Below, piece by piece: positions 37,756-48,199 of a stretch of DNA of 54,531 nt. The stretch is from Spirochaetales bacterium (lineage in GTDB: Bacteria; Spirochaetota; Spirochaetia; DAHUYW01). Below the pieces are notes generated by a model. The model ran no database searches, was not told the DNA's origin, and saw only the letters and a list, made by a program, of their open reading frames with translations. How positions within the stretch are numbered: position 1 is the stretch's first letter; every line of letters begins with the position of its first letter. The stretch spans positions 1 to 54,531 of the forward strand of contig DAHVAK010000080.1 in the NCBI GenBank assembly GCA_027314665.1, written 5' to 3'. Position numbers and translations under genes: made by a program.

Positions 37756-38699
37756 GGAACGACGACGGTCTCTTCGACAAAGGGAATCGGTATCACCTGA
37801 CGGTCGCGAGTGAGAAACGTGGGCTCGAAGATCTCGCGCGCCTCTTTGACCAGCCTCTTGAGGTCGCGCTCGGTGTAGCGAGGGCTGTAGTGGATCAAAC
37901 CCATCTGCTTCACGCCTCCGGCCTCCATGGCGACGCGAGCCGCCTGCTGCGCGGTGAGGTGCTTCTTCTCGCGCGCGCTTTCGCTGAGCTCCTCGAGAAA
38001 CATCCCCTCGCAGATCAGGAGATCCGAGTCGCTCACCTCGCGCGCAATCTCGGGGAAATAGCCCGTATCGGTCACGTAGCTGAACTTGCGCCCCTTGCGC
38101 GGGGTGCCCATGACCTCCTCCGGACGGACTACCCTACCCCCTTCGAGCTCGACCTCCGATCCTCCTTGCAGCTGAGACCAGAGGGGTCCGCGCGGCACGC
38201 CGGCGGCGAGTGCCTTCTCGGGGAAAAACACCCCCGGGCGGCTCTTCTCCTCCAGGGTGTAGCCGTAGCAGGGCTTTGAATGGCGCAGGGGAAAGGAGCG
38301 GACCTGGAAATCATCGGTCTCGTAGACCACTTGGGGTCCGGTCACCTCCCGCACCACAATCTCGTAGTTGATGTACATGTCGAGGACTCGCCGGTTCATC
38401 TCGATGTACTCTCGGATCCGAGGAGGCCCAACTACGATGAGAGGCTCGTCGCGATCCACCTGCGAAGAGAGCATAAGGATCCCCGGCAGACCGGTGACGT
38501 GATCGGCATGGGTATGGGAGATGAAGACCACCGAGATCTTCTTCCAGCGCAGATTGAGCCGGCGCAGGGAGACCTGCGTTCCCTCCCCCGCGTCGAAGAG
38601 AAAGAGATCGCCTTCTCGCCTGAGCAGCGCCGAGGTAAGGTGACGGTTCGGGAGAGGCATCATGCCCCCGCTGCCTAGGATAAAAGCTTCTAGGTTCAT
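37752..38699 (-). CDS. rnz: Ribonuclease Z / MBL-fold tRNase Z
   Basis: FLFDAGEGTQVSLRRL, FISHTHADHVTGLPGIL, LIHYSPRYTERD. Confidence 0.93.
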   Translation of the reverse strand: MNLEAFILGSGGMMPLPNRHLTSALLRREGDLFLFDAGEGTQVSLRRLNLRWKKISVVFISHTHADHVTGLPGILMLSSQVDRDEPLIVVGPPRIREYIEMNRRVLDMYINYEIVVREVTGPQVVYETDDFQVRSFPLRHSKPCYGYTLEEKSRPGVFFPEKALAAGVPRGPLWSQLQGGSEVELEGGRVVRPEEVMGTPRKGRKFSYVTDTGYFPEIAREVSDSDLLICEGMFLEELSESAREKKHLTAQQAARVAMEAGGVKQMGLIHYSPRYTERDLKRLVKEAREIFEPTFLTRDRQVIPIPFVEETVVVP

Positions 38700-38733
38700 G
38701 CGAAATGGCTCCGTTGTAGGCGAGGGGGCCGAC

Positions 38734-41256
38734 TTAGTTTGAAATACCCGCGGGGGTAGGCTCGCTCTTCTGCGGATTCCTCGACAGGAAGGCTATCTCC
38801 TCTTTCCTGACGGTGATGGTCACGCGGCTTCCGGGTTGAATCTTGCCCTTCAGCACCTCGAGCGACAATGCGTCCTCCACATGCTTCTGGATAATCCGGC
38901 GCAGGGGCCGAGCGCCGTACTTCGTATCGAAGCCCTTCTCGATGAGCAGATCCTTCGCCTTCTGCTTCACCTCGATGATGATGTCGGTATCGAGCAGCCG
39001 CATCTGCACCTCATTCAGCATGATGTCGAGGATTTGCCGGACATCCTCCCGCGACAGGCTGTGGAAGACGACGATCTCATCGACGCGGTTGAGGAACTCC
39101 GGACGGAATACCCGCTTCAGCTCGGCCATGGCGGAGCTGCGAATCTCGTTGAAGCTCATCAGGTTGTCCTCGGCCCTGAAGCCGAGAGCGCTGTCGCGAG
39201 AGATTTCGCGGGCGCCCACATTGGAGGTCATGATGAGAACCGTGTTGCGGAACGAGACACGATGGCCGAAGTTGTCCTGCAGCTCGCCCTCCTCCAGCAC
39301 CTGGAGAAGAAGGTTGAAGACATCCGGATGAGCCTTTTCGATCTCATCGAGCAGGATGACGCTGTAGGGTCTGCGTCTGATCTTTTCGGTGAGAAAACCG
39401 CCCTCTTCGTAGCCGACATAGCCCGGAGGCGCCCCGACGAGCCGGGAGACGTTGTGCTTCTCCATGTAGTCGGACATGTCGATACGGATCAGGGCCTCCT
39501 GATCGCCGAAGAGGAACTCCGCGAGGCTTTTCGCAAGGAGGGTCTTGCCGACGCCGGTCGGGCCGAGAAAGATGAACGAACCCATGGGTCGCTTCGGCGA
39601 GCTCAGGCCCGTGCGAGCGCGACGAATCGCCGAGGCCACCGCCGTGACCGCCTCGTTCTGCCCGATGACCTTGTGGTGCAGCTCGTCTTCTATGTGCAGG
39701 AGCTTGTCCGACTCGGTCTGAGCGATACGGATCAGCGGGATCCCCGTGATGTTCGAGATGATCTGCTGGATGTCTTCCTCGTCGACGACGTTCTTCTCGA
39801 TCTTGAGAGTGTCCTCCCAGCCCTGCTTCATGTCCTCGACCTTGGCCTTGAGCTGGCGCACCGTATCGCGGACGGCGGCCGCCTTCTCATAGTTCTGAGA
39901 GTTCACGAGAGCTATCTTCTCGTTCGTCAGCCGCTCGATCTCCATCTCGAGCTTCGCAAGCTCCTTGGGGCGGACGCTGTTGGTGATCCGCTTGTGCGAG
40001 CCGGCCTCGTCGATGAGATCGATCGCCTTATCCGGAAGGAAGCGCTCGGTGATGTAGCGGCTCGAGAGGACCGCCGCCTGCTCAATGGCCTGGTCGGTGT
40101 AGGTGACGTTGTGATGATCCTCGTACTGGGTCTTGATGCCTTTCAGGATCTCCATGGTCTCCTCGACCGAAGGCTCAGACACGAAGATCGACTGGAAGCG
40201 CCGCTCCAGGGCGGTATCCTTCTCGATGTACTTCTTGTACTCATTCAGGGTCGTCGCTCCGATGCACTGGAGCTCGCCGCGAGAAAGGGCCGGCTTCAGC
40301 ATGTTCGAAGCGTCGATTGCACCCTCGGCGCCCCCCGCCCCGATGAACGTGTGCAGCTCGTCGAAGAAGAGGATCACGTAGCCCGCATTCACGATCTCCT
40401 TCATCACGCGCTTCAGCCGCTCCTCAAACTCACCGCGGTACTTCGTTCCAGCGATAAGCGAGGCAAGGTCGAGGGTCATCACCCGCTTGCCCATGAGAAC
40501 CTCGGGGGCCGTTCCGTCGACGATCCGCTGCGCGAGCCCTTCCACGATGGCGGTCTTTCCTACCCCGGGCTCGCCGATGAGGACCGGATTGTTCTTAGTC
40601 CGCCGAGCGAGGATCTGGATGACCCTCTGGATCTCCTTCATCCTGCCGATGACCGGGTCGAGCTTGCCTTCTCGCGCGTACTCCGTGAGATCGCGCGAGA
40701 ACTCGTCGAGGGTCGGGGTCGCCTTCTTGCCCGGCAGGGGCTGTTTGCGCTTCTGCGACTGAGACTGCGAGGAGGACTGCGACTGAAGCTGGGGCGGAAT
40801 GCGCTTCGCATAGCCGCTGGAGCCGGAAAGATCGATCACAATCTCCCGAAGCTGCTCGACGGTCACGCTGTACTTCGCGAGGCTCCGCTGGACCACGCTT
40901 CCGGTTTCCTTTGCCGAGGCGAGCAGGAGATGCTCGGTGCCGATGTACTCGTGCCCCAGATTGCGGGCCTCTTCGGCCGAATCCTCGAGAATCTTCTTTC
41001 CGCGCTTCGACGGCGGAACGTCTCCGAGGATGAAACCGGAGTGCTTCTTCGGAATGCTGCGCTCGATCTCGAGCTGCATCTCGGTCGGATCGACGTTCAA
41101 ACGCTTAAGCGCCTTGTAGCCCAGCCCCTCTCCGTCCTTCAGCAGGGCAAGGATGATGTGCTCGGGAAGCAGCTGGTCCGAATGGAACCGTTTTGCCTCT
41201 TCCTGAGCGAATATCGTGAGTATCCGTTGAGCTCTCTGCGTAAGCCCTTTGAACAT
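38734..41256 (-). CDS. clpC: ATP-dependent Clp protease ATP-binding subunit ClpC
   Basis: Clp N-domain, [22 protein letters not shown]-like middle region, [19 protein letters not shown]. Confidence 0.95.
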   Translation of the reverse strand: MFKGLTQRAQRILTIFAQEEAKRFHSDQLLPEHIILALLKDGEGLGYKALKRLNVDPTEMQLEIERSIPKKHSGFILGDVPPSKRGKKILEDSAEEARNLGHEYIGTEHLLLASAKETGSVVQRSLAKYSVTVEQLREIVIDLSGSSGYAKRIPPQLQSQSSSQSQSQKRKQPLPGKKATPTLDEFSRDLTEYAREGKLDPVIGRMKEIQRVIQILARRTKNNPVLIGEPGVGKTAIVEGLAQRIVDGTAPEVLMGKRVMTLDLASLIAGTKYRGEFEERLKRVMKEIVNAGYVILFFDELHTFIGAGGAEGAIDASNMLKPALSRGELQCIGATTLNEYKKYIEKDTALERRFQSIFVSEPSVEETMEILKGIKTQYEDHHNVTYTDQAIEQAAVLSSRYITERFLPDKAIDLIDEAGSHKRITNSVRPKELAKLEMEIERLTNEKIALVNSQNYEKAAAVRDTVRQLKAKVEDMKQGWEDTLKIEKNVVDEEDIQQIISNITGIPLIRIAQTESDKLLHIEDELHHKVIGQNEAVTAVASAIRRARTGLSSPKRPMGSFIFLGPTGVGKTLLAKSLAEFLFGDQEALIRIDMSDYMEKHNVSRLVGAPPGYVGYEEGGFLTEKIRRRPYSVILLDEIEKAHPDVFNLLLQVLEEGELQDNFGHRVSFRNTVLIMTSNVGAREISRDSALGFRAEDNLMSFNEIRSSAMAELKRVFRPEFLNRVDEIVVFHSLSREDVRQILDIMLNEVQMRLLDTDIIIEVKQKAKDLLIEKGFDTKYGARPLRRIIQKHVEDALSLEVLKGKIQPGSRVTITVRKEEIAFLSRNPQKSEPTPAGISN

Positions 41257-41268
41257 GCTCTTCCTCCG

Positions 41269-42324
41269 TTAGTCCTCAACGTCACCGATCGCCTCTTTGA
41301 TCATGTTGGCCCGGGTGTAGTCGATCAGCTTGGTGTCGGCTCCGGTCTCTTGGCTGTCGATCAGCTGCTGCATGTGCGATTTCTGCGTGAGAAACAGCAG
41401 GGCGGTGATCCGTTCCAGCGGCAGCTTGATCCAGCCGAGAGCCGCACCCAGGCGCAGTGCAGAGAGGTGCTCAATGGCCTCACGTGCTGAGATCGACCGG
41501 CAGTACCGGAGGATCCCGAAGGCTCGATAGACCCGATCCTCGATATCCACCCGTTGCTTGCTTACCATCTCTTCACGGGCCTTTCTCTCATAATTTACTA
41601 TCTGAGCCCCAACACTTTCAAGTTTCTCCAAGATCTCCGCTTCCGTGGAGCCAAGACCGAACTGATTCGAGACTTGGTACATGCTCCCCAGGGAGTGCTC
41701 ATCGTCGCCGAAAAACCCCTTCACCGAGAGGCCGAGCTGCACGACCGCCTTGAAGGTCTTCTCGATAAGCGAGGTCGTGACGAGAGCCGGGATGTGGAGC
41801 ATGATCGAGGCCCGCATCCCGGTGCCGCTATTCGCAATCTCGGTAGTCAGATAGCCCGCATCCAGGGTGGCTGCGAACTCCACCTCCCGCTCGAGCTCGG
41901 TATCGAGGGAGTTGACCTCGTCGTAGGTCGGCTTCAGGGAGAGCCCGCCCGCGAGGGCAGCGATCCGAAGGTGATCGATCTCGTTGATCATGCCGGCCAC
42001 CTTCTGATCCTGCCGCAGTATGAAGGCCTTGTGGGTTTGCAGGGAAAAGTCCTGGGAAATGAGATTGCGCTCGAGCAGGAGCCGTCGCTCGGTCGGAGCA
42101 AGCGAGCCGAGCACCCCTCCCTCGTAGCGTCCGTCCACCTTCAAGACCGCCTCGAGGAGCTTGCCCTGAACCTGCTCCTCCTCCTCGCTCTGCATGGTCC
42201 CCGGAAACAGGTGTCCCGCGAGATTTCGCGAGAGGCGAACCCTGCTCGCGATCACCACGTCGTTGTCCGGCCCAGCCTCCTGGAACCAACCGGAGGTCTC
42301 CCTCACCCCGGTGAACTTAATCAT
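41269..42324 (-). CDS. mcsB: Protein-arginine kinase McsB
   Basis: DNDVVIASRVRLSRNLAGHLFPG..., NEIDHLRI, phosphagen-kinase-like fold. Confidence 0.93.
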   Translation of the reverse strand: MIKFTGVRETSGWFQEAGPDNDVVIASRVRLSRNLAGHLFPGTMQSEEEEQVQGKLLEAVLKVDGRYEGGVLGSLAPTERRLLLERNLISQDFSLQTHKAFILRQDQKVAGMINEIDHLRIAALAGGLSLKPTYDEVNSLDTELEREVEFAATLDAGYLTTEIANSGTGMRASIMLHIPALVTTSLIEKTFKAVVQLGLSVKGFFGDDEHSLGSMYQVSNQFGLGSTEAEILEKLESVGAQIVNYERKAREEMVSKQRVDIEDRVYRAFGILRYCRSISAREAIEHLSALRLGAALGWIKLPLERITALLFLTQKSHMQQLIDSQETGADTKLIDYTRANMIKEAIGDVED

Positions 42325-42829
42325 GCTGGTCTCCTGCGGTCTGCTCTATCGTCCTTAGTTTATCACGGATTACCGCCGCTTCCTCATAATCTTCGTGGAC
42401 GACAGCCTCCTTGAGGCGATCCTTCAGCAGCTCCCGATCCACGAGGAGCGACTTGTAGGCGACGAGCCGCGCCGGGTACTTCCCGCGGTGGCGGGTCGTT
42501 CCCACCGTGTTCTCGAGAAAAAGATCAACCTCCCGCTTGAAGGAGGTGTAGCATTCGCCGCAGCCCAGCCGGCCATCCTTGCGGAACTCCGAAAGCTTCA
42601 TGCCGCAGCGAGGGCAGGTTTCGTTTGATCGCTCCTCTTTGCCTTCGCCCTTCGGATCGATGAGACCAGTCAGGAGCTGCGACAGGGAGAGCTCTATCTT
42701 GTCGTCGCTGCTCGATATCCCTCTCTTCTTGGCACAGCTCTCGCACAGATGCAGCTCGACCACCTCGTTGCCCATGATCTGCTGGACGTGAATGACTGCC
42801 TCGTTCTCATCGCAAATGCCGCATTTCAT
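42317..42829 (-). CDS. mcsA: McsA, zinc-finger/UVR-motif activator of McsB
   Basis: MKCGICDENEAVIHVQQIMGNEVVELHLCESCAKK...CPRCGMKLSEFRKDGRLGCGECYTSF...UVR-like C-terminus. Confidence 0.92.
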   Translation of the reverse strand: MKCGICDENEAVIHVQQIMGNEVVELHLCESCAKKRGISSSDDKIELSLSQLLTGLIDPKGEGKEERSNETCPRCGMKLSEFRKDGRLGCGECYTSFKREVDLFLENTVGTTRHRGKYPARLVAYKSLLVDRELLKDRLKEAVVHEDYEEAAVIRDKLRTIEQTAGDQHD

Positions 42830-42938
42830 GAACCCTGCAGGCCCCTCCCAGCACAATAGTAGTATAAATTCGCCGAATCGACCACACTCTTTCATCTATC
42901 TCTTCGGGCGGCAGAGGACGCAAAATGACCGCAAATCC

Positions 42939-44243
42939 TCAGTACTTCCGCATGACCTCGATCGGGCGAATCGCCCCTGCCCGCCGCGCGGGGAACCAGG
43001 CGGCAACCGTCGCGAGAAGAATCGAAAGGAAGGCAATGGCGCCCAGCTCCTGCCAATCGAGCCGGATCGGAATCCGGTCGAGGTAGTAGCTCGTGCTCAA
43101 GAGGGTGATGTGGACCGGGCTCTCGCGCACGAAGGGTGAGAGCAAGAGATTCCATAGGGCTACGGCGGCATTGATAAGCCACTGCAGTCCCGCAATGACC
43201 GGATTGATGTTGACGGCGGCGAGGAGCCCGAGCCCCATCCCTCCCACGGTCCCGAGCACTCCGATGGCAAAGCCCGTCACGACAAAGGCTCTCGTTATGC
43301 CTGCCGGACTGGCACCAGTGCTCTTGAGGATGGCGATCTCGTGGCTCCGCTCGATGACGAGCATCACCAGGGCGGAAGAGATGTTCACCGAAGCGACCAG
43401 CACGATGAGGACCATGATGAAAAGCAGAAGATTCTTGGTCGTTTCGAAGGTCTTGTACATCGGCTTCTCCATCTGATACCAGGTGAAGAGGTACCATGAG
43501 CCCGGAAGGCGCTGCTTGATCAGGCGGATGATCGGCTGGAGGTTTCCGTAGGGGTCCTTCACCGTGACCCCGATGAAGTGCGAGCCGGGATCGGTGAACA
43601 ACAGGCGTCCCTGGGCGTTCGGGATGAACATCGCGAGGGAATCCAGCTCGTTGTAGCCGGTCGTGAAGATCCCCCGCACGACGAGCCTGTTCGGCCGCAG
43701 GATGAAGCTGCCGCCGGGGAGGTTTTTCGCCGTGAGAAGGCGGATCGGCTCTCCGACGCTCACGTGAAGCGCCTTCGCGACGTCGACGCTCAGGAGCGCC
43801 GAGTCGGCCTCCGACAGATCGAAGCGTCCCGCGGTCATCGTGAGATAGCGGCGAAAGCCCGAATCGGTCGCATAGAGGTCGCTCGGAAGCGCCCGCACGG
43901 CAACCCCGGTGCGTCCGGAGCGCGAATACGCAAGCCCGAGCCCGGAGTAGGCGGGAAAGGCCTCGGTGACTCCGGGGACCGAGCGAATCGCAGCGAGCAC
44001 CGAGTCGAACTCCGGCTCGTTCACGGTGGTGAGGCTCTTCAGCTGCAGGTGGAAGGTGCCGACCTCGACATAGCGAGCGGTGATCCCCTCGATCATCCCG
44101 TTCGCCACCTCGAGCACGACCACAAGCGGGATGAGGCTCATGGCCACGCCCGCGATGGCCCCCCGCAGCTGTCCGATTCGCCGCCCGTTCTCTCCGCTCC
44201 AGAAGTTGCGCAGCCCGAGGAAGAGGGTCGCCCGAAGCCTCAC
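42939..44243 (-). CDS. LolC/LolE/MacB-type ABC permease (second permease)
   Basis: FLGLRNFWSGENGRRIGQLRGAIAGVAMSLIPLVVVLEVANGMIEGI...IERSHEIAILKSTGASPAGI. Confidence 0.88.
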   Translation of the reverse strand: MRLRATLFLGLRNFWSGENGRRIGQLRGAIAGVAMSLIPLVVVLEVANGMIEGITARYVEVGTFHLQLKSLTTVNEPEFDSVLAAIRSVPGVTEAFPAYSGLGLAYSRSGRTGVAVRALPSDLYATDSGFRRYLTMTAGRFDLSEADSALLSVDVAKALHVSVGEPIRLLTAKNLPGGSFILRPNRLVVRGIFTTGYNELDSLAMFIPNAQGRLLFTDPGSHFIGVTVKDPYGNLQPIIRLIKQRLPGSWYLFTWYQMEKPMYKTFETTKNLLLFIMVLIVLVASVNISSALVMLVIERSHEIAILKSTGASPAGITRAFVVTGFAIGVLGTVGGMGLGLLAAVNINPVIAGLQWLINAAVALWNLLLSPFVRESPVHITLLSTSYYLDRIPIRLDWQELGAIAFLSILLATVAAWFPARRAGAIRPIEVMRKY

Positions 44244-44965
44244 CGCGGCTCCCTCCCGACCACGCGCACGAGCTCTCCCTTATCGAGGTGCAGCCGGTTT
44301 CCGGCGCGGGCGGCAAAGCCCTGATCGTGGGTAACGAGGAGGAGGGATTTTCGGTGGAGGCGCACGAGCTCGAGGAGGAGCTCCTCCACGTTGCGCGAGT
44401 TCCGCTCGTCGAGGTTGCCGGTCGGCTCGTCGGCGAGGATCAGGGCGGGGTCGTTCACGAGCGAGCGCGCCACCGCGACCCGCTGCCGCTCCCCTCCGGA
44501 AAGCTGCAGGGGATAGTGGCTCGAGCGGTCGCTGAGGTTCACCTGGCCGAGGAGCTCGGCAGCCCGCTCGAGGGCGCGGGCGCGGGGCATTCCCGCCATG
44601 TAGGCAGGGAGCATCACGTTCTCCAGGGCCGTGAAGTCCTTCAGCAGGTAGTGGAACTGCAGGATGAGCCCCACGCTCCGCGCCCGGTACTGAGTCAGCT
44701 CCTCTTCCGAGAGGCGGTGCACCGCGTAGCCGGCGCTGAGAATCGTCCCGCGCGTCGGCACGTCCAGCCCCGCGATGAGGTTGAGGAGCTTGCTCTTGCC
44801 CGAGCCGCTCTCGCCGGTGATCGCGAGAATCTCCCCCGGCTCGAGCCGAAGCGACACGTTCGTGAGGACCGGGAGATCCTCATCCCCCGTCACATAGGTC
44901 TTTCCGACTCCTTCCACGAGGAGAAGCGGCTCGTTCCCGCTTCGCGATCCCTGGTGACTATTCAT
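44240..44965 (-). CDS. lolD: LolD-type ABC ATP-binding protein
   Basis: [64 protein letters not shown] at 44965. Confidence 0.92.
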   Translation of the reverse strand: MNSHQGSRSGNEPLLLVEGVGKTYVTGDEDLPVLTNVSLRLEPGEILAITGESGSGKSKLLNLIAGLDVPTRGTILSAGYAVHRLSEEELTQYRARSVGLILQFHYLLKDFTALENVMLPAYMAGMPRARALERAAELLGQVNLSDRSSHYPLQLSGGERQRVAVARSLVNDPALILADEPTGNLDERNSRNVEELLLELVRLHRKSLLLVTHDQGFAARAGNRLHLDKGELVRVVGREPR

Positions 44966-46259
44966 AGCGCAGAACCTCCGCCGGCTTGATCTCCGACACC
45001 CGCCGCGAGGCGAGGTAGGCTGCCGCCACCGAAGAAAAGACGGCGAAGAGAAAGATGAGAAGGGCTTCGTGAAAGAGAACCCGACTTGGCACTCTGTCCA
45101 GGTAGAAGTAGGCCGGCGAGAAGAGGGCAAAGGAGCCGCCGGCCGGCGTGAAGGGGGAAAGGATCCACGAAAGGAGGCCGGCGACCGCATTCACGATCGA
45201 TTCGACAAGGGTAAAGATCGCATTGATGTGATCGGAAACCAGGAGCCCGAGGACGAGACCGATCACCCCGCCGAGCGCTCCGATGTACAGGCCATCCAGG
45301 ACGAACACGGCCCGCATCGCCTGCGGCGAGGCCCCTACCGACCGAAGGATACCGATCTCCTCCTGCCGCTCGTAGACTGCACGCTTCAAGAAGTGCTGGA
45401 TGTTCACCGCCACGACGAGGAAGATCAGACACAGGAGGAAGGTCATCATGAGCTTTTCCATCCGCAGGGCGTCGAAAAAGGCGCTGTTGTAGGTGCGCCA
45501 GGAGACGATGGAAAGGGAGCGCGCGGGAAATGCGGCCTGAATGCGCTCGGCGGCGGCGCGATCCTGGAAGCGATCGACGAGCTTGACCCCGTATACCAGC
45601 CGATCGGCCGGGCTTCCGAGGGCGCGCACCGCGTCGAGGTTCACGAAGCAGAGGGACTGATCGAAATCGTAGTAGCCCGATTTGAAGATCCCGGAGACCG
45701 TGAAGGAGAGGCTTGCGGGCGAGAGGAGGTTGAACGAGGGTCCGCCGAGCGAGACCACCGAGACCGGATCTCCGAGCCCCACCCCGAGGGCGGCCGCGAG
45801 CTGCTCTCCGATCACGATCGACCGATCGCCGGCGAGGTCGAAGCCTCCCGCGACGAGATGTAGATAGCGGACGAGCTCGGGATCGAGCCGGGCTGCGTCG
45901 GAAGGGACCCCTCGGACCACCGCAGGTTGGAACTCGGTGTAGCCCCCGCTGATCATCGTCTGCACGTCCGCGAAGGGAACCACCGCCGACACCCCCGGTA
46001 TTTTTCGCATCCGCTCCAGCTCCGTCGGGCCAAGGGGAGCTCCGTCGGTTGTGATGCGAAGGTGATAGGAGCTGATCGCGAGAATGTCGTTGATGAAGCC
46101 GAGCTGAAAGCCGTTCATCACCCCGAGCACCGAAATGAGGGTGATGACCCCGATGGCGATCCCAGCGACCGAAAGGATTGAAGGCGCAAGCCCGCGGTTC
46201 CTGCGCTTCGAGCGGAAGTATCGGCGAGCGATGAAGAGGATCCACCCGAACCGCATCAT
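44958..46259 (-). CDS. LolC/LolE-type ABC permease (first permease)
   Basis: FIARRYFRSKRRNRGLAPSILSVAGIAIGVITLISVLGVMNGFQLGFI...YERQEEIGILRSVGASPQAM. Confidence 0.92.
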   Translation of the reverse strand: MMRFGWILFIARRYFRSKRRNRGLAPSILSVAGIAIGVITLISVLGVMNGFQLGFINDILAISSYHLRITTDGAPLGPTELERMRKIPGVSAVVPFADVQTMISGGYTEFQPAVVRGVPSDAARLDPELVRYLHLVAGGFDLAGDRSIVIGEQLAAALGVGLGDPVSVVSLGGPSFNLLSPASLSFTVSGIFKSGYYDFDQSLCFVNLDAVRALGSPADRLVYGVKLVDRFQDRAAAERIQAAFPARSLSIVSWRTYNSAFFDALRMEKLMMTFLLCLIFLVVAVNIQHFLKRAVYERQEEIGILRSVGASPQAMRAVFVLDGLYIGALGGVIGLVLGLLVSDHINAIFTLVESIVNAVAGLLSWILSPFTPAGGSFALFSPAYFYLDRVPSRVLFHEALLIFLFAVFSSVAAAYLASRRVSEIKPAEVLRYE

Positions 46260-47308
46260 CCGCTCACGACCTCTTCTCGGACCTTGTTGCCGTCCTTGTA
46301 GTAGACGCGCAGAAAGGGCTTGCCGTCCGCGTAGAGCTCCTCGTAGGAGGTGTTCTCGCCGGTGTAGACGGTTACCTTTTTCAGCTTGAGGTTTCTCGTC
46401 AACTCGACCCGCGCAAGCTATCCGTCGCGGTCATAGGTGTAGCGGCTCTCCTCCCGCACTCCGGGGGTCAGCACGATCTTCTCCGCGAGGCGGTCGCCTG
46501 CATAGCGGAACTCCGTCCGCGAAACGGTCTTGTCGTCGGAGACGACCTGCTCCGAGAGCACGCGGCCCTTTGCGTCGTAAGAGCGGCGGGTTACCGTGCC
46601 GGTGGCGAAGACCGTCTCGACCGAGCGCTGTCCGTTTCCGTCGGGGGCGAAGTCGGTTTGGGAGAGAATCTCGCTTCCCTTCCAGTCCTCGATCGCCTCA
46701 AGAGCCGATCCCCGATAGCGAAGCAGCTCCCCGTCGTGGTCGCTCCCGTGCCATTCCGACAGGAGCCGCCCCTCAGCGTAGGTGTAGGCCGATTCGACCG
46801 TTCTGCCGTCGGGATAGGACCGCACTGCGCGGCGCAGCCGCCCGTCGGGACCTCGGGAGATCGTGGTGCGATAGAGCAGGCTTCCTTCGGAATCCTGTAC
46901 CTCGATCGAGGCAAGATAGCCGCGCTCGTAGCGGTAGATCCGCTTTGTCTCGAGCTTCCCGTCGCGGTAGTCCTCCTCCACATCGGGATGGCCGTCACGG
47001 TAGATCGTCGTCGCGGCGATGACCCCTGCGTCGTAGCGCGTCTCCTTCGCGAGCTGGCCGTGCTCGAACTCCTCGACCCACCTCGTGGTTTCCTTCCCGG
47101 AATGAGTGAGGGTGCGTATCTCCGCGGTCCCCTCGCGATGCACCCGCAGGAGCCACTCGGTGGAGTCCGCCTGTTCGGGAGAGATGGCTCCCATCTCGAT
47201 GCCGAGGATATCGGAGCGGAAGAGCTCATCGGCGCGGGCCGCGGCAGGCGGCAGCAGGACGGAAAGCAGAGCAGCGGTCGCGGCGAGAAGGAGACGGTGC
47301 CGGGTCAT
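46256..47308 (-). pseudogene. YD/MORN-like repeat exported protein interrupted by an in-frame amber codon
   Basis: Signal peptide then YRDG/YDAKGR-type repeats; TAG at 46420-46418; same frame continues LARVELTRNLKLKKVTVYTGENTSYEELYADGKPFLRVYYKDGNKVREEVVSG* to 46256, where its TGA overlaps the next gene's ATG. Confidence 0.75.
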
Positions 47309-48184
47309 CTAGCCTTCAAGAAGCGAATCGAGGTAGCGGTCGACGTCGAACACCTCGAGATCGGTGAGCTTCTCCCCCCTGCCAAGAAAGGAAAAGGGGA
47401 TGCCGAGGCCCTTCGAGATCTGAAGGGCGATCCCGCCCTTCGCGGTCGAGTCGTATTTGGTGAGGATTGCGCTGTCGATTCCGACCGCCTCGTGGAAGAC
47501 CTCCGCCTGTCTGAGCCCGTTCTGCCCCGTCGTTGCATCCACCACGAGGATCCTACGATAGCTTCCGTCACCGATTCGGGCGCGCGCGACCCGGTCGATC
47601 TTCTGGAGCTCCTTCACCAAGTTTTCTTTGTTGTGCATTCTTCCCGCGGTATCCGCGAGAACGAGCCGCGCGCCTCGCGCCTGCGCGCTCTCAAGCGAGT
47701 CGTAGATGACCGCTCCGGGATCCGAGCCCGGGCGCTGACTGACCACGCGGGCCCCGAGGCGCTGCCCGTGGATCTTCAGCTGATCGATGGCGCCGGCCCG
47801 AAAGGTGTCCCCGGCGCTCAAGACGGCCTCCTCCACCCCCGCGGTCCTGCGGTAGTAATCGGCGAGCTTCGCGATGGTCGTGGTCTTGCCGACCCCGTTG
47901 ACCCCGAGCACGAGGAGGAGATTGAGCCGCCCCGGCTCCAGGGCAAGGGGCTCCGCCTTCACCCACGGGCGCAGCAGTCCTTTCAGCGCTGCGGTCAGCT
48001 GCTCGCGTGACTCGATGCGACTGCGCTTCATCATCTCGCGCAGCGCGCCCACGCTCGCCGTCGCAAGGCCCGCCCCGATGTCCCCCTCGATCAGAATCTC
48101 CTCGAGCTCTTCGAAAAGGGACTCGCCGCGCCCGCCCCCCGTGAAAAGCTGCCGTATGCGCGACCCTAAGGCTATTCCAGCCAC
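47309..48184 (-). CDS. ftsY: Signal recognition particle receptor FtsY
   Basis: LVLGVNGVGKTTTIAKLADYYRR, LSAGDTFRAGAIDQLKIHGQRLG, LVLADTAGRMHNKENLVKELQKI, TKYDSTAKGG. GTG start. Confidence 0.95.
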   Translation of the reverse strand: MAGIALGSRIRQLFTGGGRGESLFEELEEILIEGDIGAGLATASVGALREMMKRSRIESREQLTAALKGLLRPWVKAEPLALEPGRLNLLLVLGVNGVGKTTTIAKLADYYRRTAGVEEAVLSAGDTFRAGAIDQLKIHGQRLGARVVSQRPGSDPGAVIYDSLESAQARGARLVLADTAGRMHNKENLVKELQKIDRVARARIGDGSYRRILVVDATTGQNGLRQAEVFHEAVGIDSAILTKYDSTAKGGIALQISKGLGIPFSFLGRGEKLTDLEVFDVDRYLDSLLEG

Positions 48185-48199
48185 AGATACTCCTTCCGA

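Noticed and set aside
38836-41490. 884-aa + strand ORF
   Set aside because: Exactly antisense to clpC/mcsB; Leu/Asp/Glu/Arg-rich shadow ORF typical of high-GC codon bias.
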